From contig CAOLHI010000649.1 of assembly GCA_948474755.1 (NCBI GenBank), positions 1 through 64,000 of the forward strand: a stretch of 64,000 nt of DNA. The letters run 5' to 3'. The position numbers and the translations under genes are program-made. The DNA is from Ctenosaura bakeri. Taxonomy: Eukaryota > Chordata > Lepidosauria > Squamata > Iguanidae. Of this stretch, positions 36,031-47,691 are shown in pieces. The notes beneath the pieces are model-generated. The model searched no databases, was not told the origin of the DNA, and worked only from the letters and a program-made list of their open reading frames with translations. The stretch's first letter is position 1; each line of letters begins with the position of its first letter.

Positions 36031-37707
36031 TTTTGCAACTGAAATGAAAAGTCAAGTGGAATTATCTAGTATCCTAAGTAATAACAAAATGGAGCTCCTT
36101 CTATATGGGGTTGGTCTGTGTGATTGCTTCATCTAGTAAGGTGCACCCTAAGTTCATGTTGAGTGGAGGTATGCCATACTGATAGCATTGTTCTGCTCAT
36201 CACAACCAGGAAGGCATTTTGGGCTACATTCACTCTCAGCATGGTAGTTTTGGCCTGGCCTGAAGTGCTTCCTAATGTGGACCCCCTGTGATTTCAGCTT
36301 TAGACAATGCACTCAAGTGGCTACTGTGGCAAAGGCACAGCATGAGTCTAATCAACCTATGCCATACTCCATGGAAAAGGGTGTTGTATAACAGATGGTC
36401 TTAAGGGATAAACAAAATGCTAATTATTTGTTTTCTTTGCTTTATGCTCAGCAGAACGAAATTGCTCTAAAGAGTCATTCTAGAACAGCTCCTCCTCTCA
36501 AGTGATTGAAAGATTAATCATTTCATGTAAATACCACCCAAGGAAAAAAAATGTTTATGTAATAAAATCCAGTTTCCAAGCTTTTGTATATCAAATGTTA
36601 AATTGTTTTCCCATTTTTGGCTGAAAAGCCTTTTATGCGATTAAAATAATATCATGTTAAAAATAAACCAGGGCTCTGAAATTAGGTAACTTTCCACCAA
36701 GTGACTGTGGAGGAGTAACCAAGTTTACACCTCCCAGTTTACAAACTATATGTCCCCCCTCAAAAAAAAAAAATCTCTGAAAGGAATTAAAACAATGGTT
36801 CTGACTTGTAAGGTCATCTTTGCGTTCATGTTTCAAAATGTCACGAAAAGTTCTGTATTGCTGGAGACTTTTTTCCCCCTTGTATTTCTTCTTTTCTTTT
36901 TCTTTTTTTCATTTGTACCACAGTCCTAATAGCTGCCATTTCCCCACTCCTGGGGCTTTCTGTAGATCAGTGGATGTTAGGTTTAAACCCTCTTTTCTTT
37001 GATGAAGCTTTCAATAAAAAAATAAATAAAAGCATAGCTTTGTGTGCTCTTTATTATAACAGAGGTGGACTGTGAAGGATGGTACAGTGTGGAGAGTGAG
37101 AATGACCACCACGTGTGTTTATATGCATATATGCACGGTTGGATTATAATGGTTCAATTGGTTCATATGATCCCAGCTCTTGTGTTGGGATGGAGGAGGG
37201 GGTTTGGAGTTGCAGGACAATAAATGGGTGCTTACCAGCCTAGAAGAACTCATGATTGTCAAAGCGTTTCTTCTTTTCCACCTGACAATCAAGCAGTCTC
37301 CTGACTTCTTAAAGGGACAATGGGAGCAGTCCAACCTCCTGGATACTTAAAAGGGCCATGGAAACAGGTGAGAACATCTTCTTAAAGAAGCAAAGGTTAA
37401 CAAGGGTGGTCTGAGGATCTTTACAGTTCTTTGGCAATGTTTACCCCACCCTGGTTCCTGCCTCACCTTCTCACTTCGTTTTTACTCTGCGAAGAAGAGA
37501 AGTGGCTGCTATTTTGTTTGTGTGTGCACTCTGGAGAAAAAATCTAAAGAGAAAGATCTCTTCCACAAAGATTGTGATCTATTAGTTCTGAGTGAGTAGG
37601 ATTGTTCTCTCCACCAGTATTTTTTGTCTGCATTCTGCATATGCTCTGAAGTTAGTTTTTCTCAGTACTTCAAGGTTTTGGGCTTCTGGATCAAATCTGA
37701 GTGAGTT

Positions 37708-38165
37708 ATAGAATCATAGAATCATAGAAATGTAGAGTTGGAAGAGACCACGGGGGCCATCCAGTCCAACCCCCTGCCATGCAGGAACACCCTCAAAGCA
37801 CTCCCGACAGATGACCATCAAGCCTCTGCTTAAAAACCTCCAAGGAAGGAGACTCCACTACACTCCGAGGCAGCATATTCCACTGCCGGACAACCCTGAC
37901 TGTCAGGAAGTTCTTCCTGAGGTTCAGGTGGAATCTCCTTTCCTGCAGCTTGAATCCATTGCTCCTTGTCCTGGTCTCTGGAGCAGCAGAAAACAAGCCC
38001 TCTCCTTCCTCTACGTGGCATCCCTTCAAATATTTAAACATGGCTATCATGTCCCCTCTTAACCTTCTCTTCTGCAGACTAAACATACCCAGCTCTCTAA
38101 GTCTATCCCCATAGGGCATGGTTTCCAGGCCTCTCACCATTTTGGTCACCCTCCTCTGGACTTGT
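37708..38165 (-). mobile_element. CR1 LINE, 5'-truncated 3' end
   Basis: The CR1 3' terminus appears on + as ATAGAATCATAGAATCATAG at 37708. Sequence then runs through the 3' UTR and the C-terminal ~120 codons of ORF2 and stops matching after about 38165. It is nearly identical to 45908-46370 of the CR1 insertion downstream, so both belong to one recently active subfamily. Confidence 0.88.
37793..38165 (-). pseudogene. CR1 ORF2 C-terminal fragment
   Basis: The open frame encodes the C-terminal end of a CR1 ORF2 protein, with motifs [35 protein letters not shown] and [14 protein letters not shown] and endonuclease domains are missing because of 5' truncation. Compared with the same stretch of the CR1 at 45994, only a handful of residues differ. 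The frame happens to stay open for about 90 more codons into non-CR1 DNA up to 38437, which gives a chimeric 214-residue reading frame. That extension has no recognised similarity and I do not regard it as a gene. Confidence 0.85.
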
Positions 38166-38718
38166 TGCATTTCTATATGTCTCTGAAGATCCTTAGGGTC
38201 TCTAAAGTTTAAAATCATTTTTTCTTTGTTGCATGGTCTCAGTGACAACATTCTCAAAACAGATGCCGTCTTGAATTGATCTGGTACCACTAGTGAGAGA
38301 GAAGCAAAGAGACTGGAGGGAAATTTGAATGTTATAAGGGCTTTATCTTTAAGCCACTCAATACAGGTGTGCATTTTTCTTCCTTTTTGGGACTCTAGAG
38401 ATTTTCTTTTGTTCTTAGGATTTACAGAACATGTCACAGAATAAGAGAAATGTCAATCCTTTGTTTTTCCTGCTTTTTCCTGTATTTCTTCCTTCTCTTT
38501 CTAAAACTATGCTTCTTCATAAGCTGTATGTTTCTATATTCTTGATTTTTTCCAAGTTCTATGTTATTTTGAGAGGTTTTAGAATTTCAGAAATTGTCTT
38601 GATTCTTCAATGTGTATGCTTAATTAAGTACATAAGATCAGCTATGCTGGATCACACCAAGGACCTACCTAGTATGTTATTCTGCCCACACAATTGCTAA
38701 CTGTTGTCTTGTGATGTA

Positions 38719-38888
38719 GCCAAAGAACATCAGAGTGTAAAACTTACAAGTGAGGAAGGCCAGACAAACTGAAAGAGTCTGCAGCAGTTTTCTTTTGCCT
38801 GAGCTTACGGAAAAGAGCAAGATTGCTTCCCTCTCTCCTACTGGGTTAATTGAATACAAACTACTTTTACACTTTGAACTCAGAACTT
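38719..38888 (+). repeat. unclassified dispersed repeat, copy 1
   Basis: GCCAAAGAACATCAGAGTGT, CTGCAGCAGTTTTCTTTTGC, then AATTGAATACAAACTACTTT and CTTTGAACTCAG. The same blocks occur in the same order and orientation at 53435-53600. Confidence 0.65.
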
Positions 38889-38950
38889 TGTTCTCTCTCT
38901 AAATCTCTCTCTCTCCCCCCTTCCCTCCTCCTCCCTTTCTCCCTCTCTGC
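38889..38950. repeat. polypyrimidine tract
   Basis: CT-rich, nearly free of purines (TCTCTCTCTAAATCTCTCTC and CCTTCCCTCC blocks). Confidence 0.8.
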
Positions 38951-38969
38951 CTTTCTTCTTTCTGCCCTA

Positions 38970-39068
38970 TTTCACAGGATTGTTGCAAGGAGAAAGGGGA
39001 CATGTATGGCACTTTTGAGTTCATTGTTGGAAAGGTGTTGATATAAATGAAACTAATAAAATAAAAAA
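38970..39068 (+). mobile_element. LINE/SINE 3'-tail fragment
   Basis: TTCACAGGATTGTTGCAAGG, GTATGGCACTTTTGAGTTC, AAAGGTGTTGATATAAATG and an AATAAAATAAAA end: the standard 3'-tail wording of common squamate retroposons. Family not fixed. Confidence 0.5.
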
Positions 39069-39589
39069 AGGCATTTAGTACTAGAAGGAGAGAGTTGTTA
39101 ACTGAGGACATGCATCCTCAATCCACAAGTGAATCTTTGGTGTTGATGCCCCAGAAACAAACTCTTGTAAAGGGCAAAGATTTCAATGATTTAATCAATG
39201 GCTTTGCAGAAGCAAAAGCTAGAAACCCTCAGTTCTAAGGTAAGAAGGTAATAATAATAATTTTGTGCAGGTAGCAAAAGTTCTAGCTGAAATATCAAAA
39301 CATCAATTTTTTTCACATGTGGGCACCTGGAATATTGATGTGTGAGTGTATACAGGAGAGAGGAGTAAGATTGTTATACTTCATATATTATTCTGTTACC
39401 TTGGAATGTATTTATTTTCTATGCCACTGCTCATCCAATAGAATAATACATTATTCTATTATCTAGGAATTCATTTGTTTTCGATGCAGCTTCCCACCCA
39501 ATAGGCCTTATTTTTGAAATTGCTCCAGGCCCCCAGCCACCTTAATCCAGCCTTATGTATGAGCTAAAACACTTACATCCTGTACTACA

Positions 39590-39800
39590 TCATGGGATCT
39601 CAGGACAGTGTGCAGTAAAAGCAGTTTAGCCAGTTTAAAACAATTTAATGCAACAGGAAATAGTTTAGATGGATCAAAATCATATTAAACAATTTGACAC
39701 ATTTAAACAAGACAAGTTAAATCCATTTAAAACAGTCTGAGGCAATTGAAAACCGAGGAAATGTGCAAGCTGAAATCCATTAGGCCCCAAAGGCTTTAGT
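39590..39800. repeat. dispersed AT-rich repeat (TTTAAAACAATTTAATGC family)
   Basis: Repeated AATTTGACACATTTAAACAA / TTTAAAACAGTCTGAGGC wording shared with 41090-41190 and with the 26080 repeat. Confidence 0.45.
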
Positions 39801-40260
39801 AAAAAACTATATTTTTACTTGGTGCCAGAATGACACCATTGTTGGTTTCAATCAGGGATGTAAAGGGAGAGTATTTACAGTTAGATCAGCAAAGCAGAGA
39901 AGACCATCTCCTGTGTCCTCCTACAATGTCTTTCCCTTGGTGGTGGGACGGGGAGAGAGGACGTCAGTCCTTGGGATGGAACATATGCAGAGAGCTGTTC
40001 CTTCTAGTACAGTACTGAATTCTCAATCAATAAAGCCCCAATAAGATTCTGGTCTCAGTAGGTGGATACTAAGATAATCTCAAAGTAAGATTTCTAAAAT
40101 CCACATCAGGGATGTGATTCAGATTCTATTGGAAAACTATGTGGGTATATGGGACTGCAAGACACCTATCACCCTACAGTGAGCTCATACACTTCATAAG
40201 GTTTTAGCAGAGCACAAAACTTCACAAGTGAACTTCTGTGGATGTCTGTGTGCATTGCAG

Positions 40261-40396
40261 CACTAGTTCTCAACTTCTGGTTCTGCAAAAGTTCTGGGCT
40301 TTAACTCCTCAAAGTCCTGGTCGGCCTGACCAACGATCAGGGATTCTATGAGTTGAGGTTCAAAACATTTGGATAGCTAAAGATTGAGAACTGCTG
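40261..40396. mobile_element. short hAT-like MITE
   Basis: Ends CACTAGTTCTCAACTTCTGG and GATTGAGAACTGCTG are inverted. CCTGGTCGGCCTGACC lies inside. 8-base flanks match at only 5 positions, so the target duplication is uncertain. A common squamate element type. Confidence 0.5.
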
Positions 40397-40825
40397 CCTT
40401 AGAGAGAGGATGAAGATGACTAGCCCAGCAACAGTGGGAGGAAGCTTTCAAAGTATACTTTTTCAGTAAATCAGTGATCAGGGGCAGGGCAGAGCTGTGT
40501 CCAGGAGTGGTCCAGCACCAATCGTGCTGTCAAACAAAACTGTTGAGTTGTGAGTGGATATCTGGTGATGCAACTGAAAAAGTTAATCCACTAGTGGTTA
40601 TGCTAGCATGAAACCTGAGGAGGATTAATATCAGGACCAAGATAATCTCAGCGTTTGAAGGTGGAAGTGCATGAACAGTTTATCCTATTGATAAAGAGTA
40701 TTACTATAACCTTGCTTAAGAGATCCCAGGATACACAGATATCATAACATTTCAGGGCATCATTCTAAATAGAACTGCAGGCTTATGCGTTGGGGTAGGG
40801 GGAGGAAATACAAGATCAAAAGGAA

Positions 40826-41107
40826 AAGAGATGTTGCATAACACTATATGTATTTATTTATTTAAATATTGAAATATTTACATCTTGCCCTCTGAAGATC
40901 TTGGAACAGTATGCAATAAAGCCAATCTGGCTAATCTGAAATAGTACAAACAATAAAGATAGTATAAACAAGATAAAAAAAGATAAGAGATATTGCATAA
41001 AATTGTATTTGTTTAAATATTGAAATATTTATATCTTGCCTTACAAAGACCTCGAGGTAGTATGGAATAAAGCCAATCTGGCTGATCTGAAATAGTATAA
41101 ACAATGA
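40826..41107. repeat. tandem duplication, two ~130-bp units
   Basis: Unit 1 starts GAGATGTTGCATAACACTAT (about 40826-40957) and unit 2 GAGATATTGCATAAAATTGT (about 40986-41107). Both contain TTTAAATATTGAAATATTTA and AATAAAGCCAATCTGGCT. The units have diverged visibly, so the duplication is not recent. Confidence 0.75.
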
Positions 41108-41190
41108 AAGTGATTTGAAATGGTTAAAAGTGAATTAAACAATTTGACAAGTTTCAAAAGACATATTTAAAACAATTAATGTAGTTTACT

Positions 41191-43483
41191 ATGATTTTAC
41201 ATTTCCATAACATAAAATGTATATAGGTTAGCATATAGAGAGAGGTACACATTAGAGGAACTGTAGCAGAGTGGGGTAGAGACTGTGACATGTATATCTG
41301 ATCAACTTGTGCTCTGGGTAGTGACTGAAGATGACCAATTTCAAGGCCTTTGCCCTCCCTTCTTTTGGTTCTGTATCTGGGAAGTGGACTTGGCCTAAAC
41401 AGGGCTTCAATAGAGCAGGAATGGGAATTGTGTGGTCTGGGAGCCGCATGTACCCACCCAGGTTATTTTGTAGGTCCTGGGTCCCCTTTTGCGCCATCCT
41501 GTTGCTATACCCCATTTAAAATCAAAGCATCATGATTCCTACTAGACCTAGCACAAGTTCCAAAAGTGATCAGAGGCTGACCTCATGTTCAATAATATAG
41601 TTGTATACAGAACTAGAAGGATGGGAATCTTCTGGCTCTGTAAGGCCCGAATCCTATTAGTATTCCTAGCTGAATGGAACCATCAAACTGATTGTTGAAT
41701 GGTGAGTCAGCCTTCCAGGATTCGTGGTGGTTCTTTGCTACAACTCCTTAAAGGTAAACACAGTGGCAGCCATCCTGATCATCAATTGCAATGTCATACA
41801 TCTGACTCGTACCTTCACAATTCACTTTTACAGTTGCTGAACAGAAAAAGTGACCCATGGTCTCCCCTGACTTAACTTATGAGCAGCTCACCACCACCAC
41901 ATACACAAAACACACAGCCATTTCCTCATTGTCAGAGACTGAGGCAAATGAGTCCAACTCTTTTTCTGCAGCTGGTTCCTTCCCTGCTTATTCACACACA
42001 CACCAGCAACATGGGAATGACCATCATGGGTAAGGGATTGCAGTGCTTAAAAGTTGGTTTTGGGGTTCGAATTGGGAGACCTAGATACAAAGATATAGCT
42101 ATGTCTCGATCACTACATCTTCCCCATGTATTTTTAGGAACAAGAACTGGACTTAATTTTGGTCTGTGTTTTCCCAGGTTTTAAACTGTTTTAAAAGATT
42201 AATTCATCTCTTTCTGGGTCCTGGGGTTGGAAAATTATCTAAGAGCTTGCCTACTACTGCAATCGAATACATCTTCAAACAGAAGGCTTCCCTCTGTAAA
42301 GCAGGACACATGACCATGACCATGGTCATGAATTAATCAGTAGACTGATCAAATTAAAATAAACATAAGCTGTACAAAATTTTGTAGGGCTAACACCAAG
42401 CTTGAAATTTTTTTTTGGTCTACTGGTCTCAGCTAGCGTGGACATGAAAGAGATATCTGGAGATTCTAGGAACTGTAGTCCAGAAAGTAATTTTTCCAAA
42501 TCTCTGCCCAGAACTCTGTAAATGTGGCATCTTTCTTTCTGCACATCAGTGGTCTGTACAAATGTTCAGTCCAGTTTCAAAAATCTAAACATTATCATTC
42601 CTCTACTGGACCTAGGGCAAATCACAAAAGTGATCAGAGATTAACCTTACATCCAATAATATATTTTTATACTTGGGTACAGAATAATTTTTAAGTGGCA
42701 TGCTTCCTCTTTCTACCTGTTTGATATCTTTTTTTAAAAAAATTGAGCTCTCCAAGTGAAAGTGAATATGATATTTTTGGGCCATAAGACAAGAACTTCA
42801 CTTCTCAGATACTTTGGGAATATCCAACAGTGCACACACATCCTCCTAATAAGCTCTCATAGCAGTTTGACCTTTTGTCTGATCTGTCAATTCTCCAGGT
42901 CCCCTAAGGAGCTACCATTTTCTCTTTCCTTTCAATGTGGTTTCTTTTCCTCAAGTTAAAATTATTCCCAGTTAGGAACAGACATTATATATTATTGTAG
43001 CCATTCATTGATTATTTTTTCCTATTGGCACTGGAAACTTAATGCATGGTCATTTGGGTTAACCCCTTGGGTAGCAATTGATCCCAAGTTTGCCTTTCAG
43101 AGAAGTCATATCCGAAGTTGTTAGCCAGTGACAGGAAAACTCCATCTGTGGAGTATCTGAAGCAAGTAATGGCCTGCTTTGGAACTAAATTAGACATGTT
43201 CATGTCCTGTATCAGTTTAACTCCTTTTCCAGTGAAAGATCTGGATCCTATTTGCTATCCCTAACTAGCCAAGAGCCATTCGCTGTTTGATGAGTTAACA
43301 TGCAGATAAGTCCCACTGATTCAATGGGTCTGTTCTAATTGTAAAACAACAACAGAATTTTTGCCAATAACTAATTTTATTTTTATAAGTCAATGGCTAA
43401 GATCCTAGATGGATTTGGTGAAGCATAATATAACACTGATAGATGGAGATCTACTCCCTTCTCCTCTTAGCTCAGGTAGATGT
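41191..43483. other. intergenic stretch with little recognised content
   Basis: No gene. A MITE-like piece at 42395-42506 and a perfect 16-bp palindrome (CATGACCATGGTCATG, 42315-42330) are the only structures I can point to. 43290-43350 shares wording with the 7241 repeat. Confidence 0.6.
42395..42506. mobile_element. possible hAT-like MITE (ACTGTAGTCCAGAAAGTA family)
   Basis: Left CAAGCTTGAAATTTTTTTTT and right AAGTAATTTTTCCAAATCTC with TG end are imperfect inverted repeats. Related to 50011-50118. Confidence 0.4.
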
Positions 43484-44172
43484 GATAGTCAGGAGTGGTA
43501 ATTATCAGCTTTGGTTAATATGCCAATTGCAACCCTTCCTAGATGGGTTGCAATTGGCATATTGGTAGACCTAGATGGTAGTGCACACACTGGTAACCTC
43601 AAGGTGGGACTTCTGCAATGTGCTGTACACTGACCTACTTTTGTACCAAGATCAGAAACTCCAACTGGTCCCAAATGTGGCAGCCAGATTGAATACAGGT
43701 ACATTGAGGAGTGAGCATTTCACATCAATATTAAAATCACTTCACTGACTGCCAGTTAGTTTCCAGGCAAAGTGTTGTTTATTACCTTTAAAGCCCTATA
43801 TGGTTTGAGGGCGAGCTACCTGCGGGATCACCTCCTCCCATACAATCCGCCCCATACACTCATGTCTTCTGGGGCCGCTTACTTAACCCAGCCATGACTT
43901 GACAGGCAATGGCCACCGAGAGGACCTTTTTATCTGCCACCTCTAGACTGTGGAATGGCCTGCTAGAAGAGATTCAACAGCAAAACATGTTATCTGAATT
44001 TTAAAAAGTACTGAAGACCTATCTTTTCTGGCAGGTCCCCCCAGTCAACTTTTAATTATGAATTTTAAATGGTTTTATGAGGTTGTAGTTGTATTTTAAT
44101 CTATGATGTGTTTTTAGTTGCATATTAATCTGTGATGTACCATGGGGAGAGGTGGGTAAGAAATAAAAAGTC
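43484..44172 (+). mobile_element. L2-like LINE, 3'-end fragment
   Basis: Contains decayed C-terminal ORF2 wording in order: GTCCCAAATGTGGCAGCCAG, CACTTCACTGACTGCCAGTT, TTTAAAGCCCTATATGGTTT, CTAGACTGTGGAATGGCCTG. Then comes a T-rich 3' UTR and a microsatellite tail, as usual for L2. Several stop codons and shifts; not functional. Confidence 0.75.
43517..43563. repeat. perfect 19-bp inverted repeat, 9-base loop
   Basis: AATATGCCAATTGCAACCC and GGGTTGCAATTGGCATATT are exact complements around TTCCTAGAT. Confidence 0.95.
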
Positions 44173-44176
44173 GCCC

Positions 44177-44220
44177 TCATCATTGTCATCATTGTCATCA
44201 TCATTATCATTATATCATTA
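44177..44220. repeat. (CAT/ATT)n simple repeat, L2 tail
   Basis: CATCATTGTCATCATTGTCA-type array directly after the L2 3' end; such tails are typical of L2 insertions. Confidence 0.8.
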
Positions 44221-45599
44221 TTTGCAGAACCTATCTATATCCTGCTGAGGCCTATTGACAAGGCCATTTAGTGCCCAAAGAAGCACAGGGACTGCCAGGC
44301 AACATTCAGACTATATTCTTACAACTGAACACATGGTGGAGAAAACATTTTCCAGAATCTCCAGGGGTCCTCTGGAGGTCCTGGAGTATGATGTATGACA
44401 GGGTTATATTTCATGGATCTGCTGGATGATATAGCTTCTTAGTGCTCTTGTGAAAGTAGGTATAATGGACATTTTCTGCTTGCAATGCTCACGACTAGTT
44501 CTATAGAGTAGAAGACTGGCAGATTTGTAGGGTCTAAATATGTGGATGAGTAGTGGCATCATGAGGAGGACTGTAGATTTGCTACACACTAAAGTACAAT
44601 GCGAGGCAAGACAAGCCTGTACCAAAAGAGAAATGGTCCACTTGGACCACAGTGGAGCTAGACTGGGTGCTCTCTACATAGAAGAATAAATAAGCAGACT
44701 GAATCCAATGGCTAGTCCCAACTGGAGAAGAATTCTTGAGTCAATGGAACTTACGTGAGTGTTGACTTACCAAATTCCTTTTGATTCCAAACATCTAGTC
44801 TAGTTGGGACTAGCAATTGGATTTAGGCTGGACACAAATCTGACATCAGAAATGCAATTAAAACAAAGAAAAAGAAATAAAAAGAGGAGAGCATTTCAAC
44901 CTCAAAAGATTCTGTTTATGAAGGTGGCCATGACTGGAAAAAGGAACTTCAAAGACAGATCGCAATTTGAAAAAGCAGAACTATAACTCAGGAAGAAATC
45001 CAGCTCTGTATCTTGCGGTTTGAAGAGGAAGAAGGGTAATTCTTATCTAACTCCATGGCTTTTATCCTACACCATCTTGACAGACCATGCTATATATATT
45101 AAAGCTCTGCTAAGTGTTTTTCTGCCTCTTTTCCTGCCACACATAGAGCTTATCTGATCAGTTGCTGGGCCATGACCAGTATGGGGGTACTACATAAAGA
45201 AGAGCTCCAGAGAATGATGATGTTTTTGTTTTGCTGCTTGGGAAACCCCGCCATCCTAGCCACTAATTGGCCATGGGCCACACCCCAGCACATTATAGGT
45301 AGGGTCTCCCCATGAAAGGGTCATTTTACAAGAAGGTACTAGAAATCTCCTTCCACAAAGACCTTAAAGTGACATATTCCTTAAAGAGTTTACACCTGGG
45401 TATGTCATAACAGGGTTCTAGTGACACTGTTAATCGGCTCAGGAAAGCAAGGATGCTGGTGTTATTATCTAGAAACTCTGTTGTAACTGGCCACTCTTTA
45501 TTATTGTCAGTACTGTCTACATCTCATTACTCTCTGACTTTACTGTATATAATCTCATCTGCCACTAGTGATGTAAATCCTTGACAATTTTATCTTTGA
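44221..45599. other. intergenic stretch
   Basis: 44700-44830 carries a dispersed repeat with GTCAATGGAACTTACGTGAG and AGTTGGGACTAGCAATTGGA, related to the 7241 repeat. The rest shows no recognised feature. Confidence 0.5.
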
Positions 45600-45827
45600 G
45601 TAGGAGGGCAAATAATTAAATTAGCTTTTTCCCACTGCAGGAGAAAATGAATTTTGCACTGCAGTATTTTGCCTTCTTCAAACATCGTGAGGTGTTACAC
45701 ACCAGTTATTCTGCAGCAAAAAACATGTGTTTTCTGTGCAGGAAACCCATTTTCTATGAAGAAATCAGGCTTTTGCTCAAAAACACATGTATTTCTCCCC
45801 AAAGAATGATTTCTGCACTACACTTTA

Positions 45828-45907
45828 GGATGCTGGATAACAGTATGTGTGAAAGGGATCCAGGAGTCTTAGAGGATCACAAGCTGAACATGAGTCAGCA
45901 GTGTGAT
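45828..45907 (+). mobile_element. older CR1 (sense), left piece
   Basis: Reads [20 protein letters not shown] in frame, a segment of CR1 ORF2 downstream of the RT core. The continuation (Ala-Ala-Lys-like codons, then NTVLGCINR wording) is found only from 49012, on the other side of the antisense CR1. Confidence 0.85.
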
Positions 45908-45993
45908 CATAGAATCATAGAATCATAGAAATGTAGAGTTGGAAGAGACCACACGGGTCATCCAGTCCAACCCCCTGCCATGCAGGAACACCC

Positions 45994-47691
45994 TCAAAGC
46001 ACTCTCGACAGATGGCCATCCAGCCTCTGCTTAAAAACCTCCAAGGAAGGAGACTCCACTACACTCCGAGGCAGCATATTCCACTGCCGGACAGCCCTGA
46101 CTGTCAGGAAGTTCTTCCTGAGGTTCAGGTGGAATCTCCTTTCCTGCAGCTTGAATCCATTGCTCCTTGTCCTGGTCTCTGGAGCAGCAGAAAACAAGCC
46201 CTCTCCCTCCTCTACGTGGCATCCCTTCAAATATTTAAACATGGCTATCATGTCCCCTCTTAACCTTCTCCTCTGCAGACTAAACATACCCAGCTCTCTA
46301 AGTCTATCCTCATAGGGCATGGCTTCCAGGCCCCTCACCATTTTGGTCGCCCTCCTCTGGACTTGCTCCAGCTTGTCAATATCCTTCTTGAATTGGGGTG
46401 CCCAGAACTGCACACAGTATTCAAGATGGGGTCTAACCAAAGCAGAGTAGAGTGGTACCAGTACCTCTCTCGATCTAGACACCATACTCCTATTGATGCA
46501 GCCAAGAATTGCATTGGCTTTCTTGGCTGCCGCATCACACTGCTGACTCATGTTCAACTTGTAATCTATGAAGACTCCTAGATCCCTTTCACACGTACTG
46601 CTATCCAGCCACGTGTCCCCCATCCTATATTTCTGTATTCCATTTTTTCTACCTAAGTGTAGGACCTTACACTTCTCTCTGTTGAATTTTGTTTTGTTCA
46701 CTTTGGCCCAGCTCTCCAATCTATCCAGGTCATTTTGAATTTTGATCCTGTCCTCAGGCATATTAGCAACCCCTCCCAATTTGGTATCATCTGCAAATTT
46801 GATGAGCATGCCCTCTATTCCTTCATCCAAGTCATTGATAAAAATATTGAACAGCACTGGGCCCAGGACAGAACCCTGTGGCACCCCGCTAGCCACTTCT
46901 CTCCAGGATGAAAAGCAGCCATTCGTGATCACCCTTTGGGTTCGGTCGGTCAACCAATTACAAATCCAACTAACAATAGCCCTGTCCAGCCCACATTTTA
47001 CTAGCTTCATTGCAAGAATGTCATGGGGAACTTTGTCAAAGGCCTTACTGAAATCGAGATATACTACATCCACAGCATTCCTTTCATCTATCAAGCTAGT
47101 AGCTCTATCATAAAAAGAGATAAGATTTGTCTGGCATGACTTATTTTTGTGAAATCCATGTTGACTTCTCATGATTACTGCATTGCTTTCTAAATGATTA
47201 GAAACTGACTGCTTAATGATCTGCTCCAGGATCTTTCCGGGTACTGATGTCAGGCTGACTGGGCGATAATTATTTGGGTCCTCTTTTTTTCCCTTCTTGA
47301 AGATGGGGATAACATTTGCTCTCTTCCAGTCTGCTGGAACTTCTCTTGTCCTCCAAGATTTCTCAAAAATTATAGCAAGCGGTTCTGAAATGACCTCTGC
47401 CAGCTCTTTTAATATTCTAGGATGCAATTCATCTGGCCCTGGAGACTTGAATTCATCCAGTGTGGCCAGGTATTCCTGTACCACCTCTCTACCTATTATG
47501 TGCCTCATTTCCTCTGCTTCCTCCCCTGCTCCCCAACCACCAGGTTGAGTGCTTGTATCCTTCTGGGAAAAAACTGAGGCAAAGAAGGTGTTAAGTAGTT
47601 CTGCCTTTTCTCTTCCCCCTGTCAGTAATTCGCCATCTTCTCTGCACAGCGACCCTATCGTCTCCTTCTTTTTTTCTTTTGCTGTGGACAT
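45994..47691 (-). pseudogene. CR1 ORF2, reverse transcriptase part
   Basis: A 565-codon open frame covering the CR1 reverse transcriptase. Visible motifs are [10 protein letters not shown] (about residues 125-134), [19 protein letters not shown] (141-159), [16 protein letters not shown] with the first catalytic Asp at 213, [20 protein letters not shown] (268-287) and FADDT with the catalytic Asp pair at 301-302. The thumb and C-terminal domain are whole to the natural stop. The RT alone looks intact. The endonuclease part of the same ORF is in another frame (47591-48730), the break lying in the A-rich KEKKK/SKRKK stretch (T run on + at 47669-47675). The Met at 47691 is internal to ORF2, not a natural start. 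The role of the intact protein is target-primed reverse transcription of LINE RNA. Confidence 0.9.

Larger units (their letters stand above)
30041..37707. other. intergenic region downstream of RBMS3, first part
   Basis: No open frame with recognisable protein similarity. Holds three fold-back MITEs, a local duplication cluster (31376-32535) and a decayed LINE-like segment (35640-36030), listed separately. 30701-31375, 32540-33285, 33500-34680, 34710-35635 and 36040-37707 show nothing certain. 34710-35060 and 31130-31290 share TTCTGCACAGAAAA-type wording that may be a decayed dispersed repeat. Confidence 0.6.

Noticed and set aside
37793..38437. A 214-residue host protein
   Set aside because: The C-terminal part is CR1 ORF2; the N-terminal part has no known similarity.
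42315..42330. 16-bp perfect palindrome as a regulatory site
   Set aside because: It arises from a short CATGAC/CATGGTCATG run; no context for a binding site.
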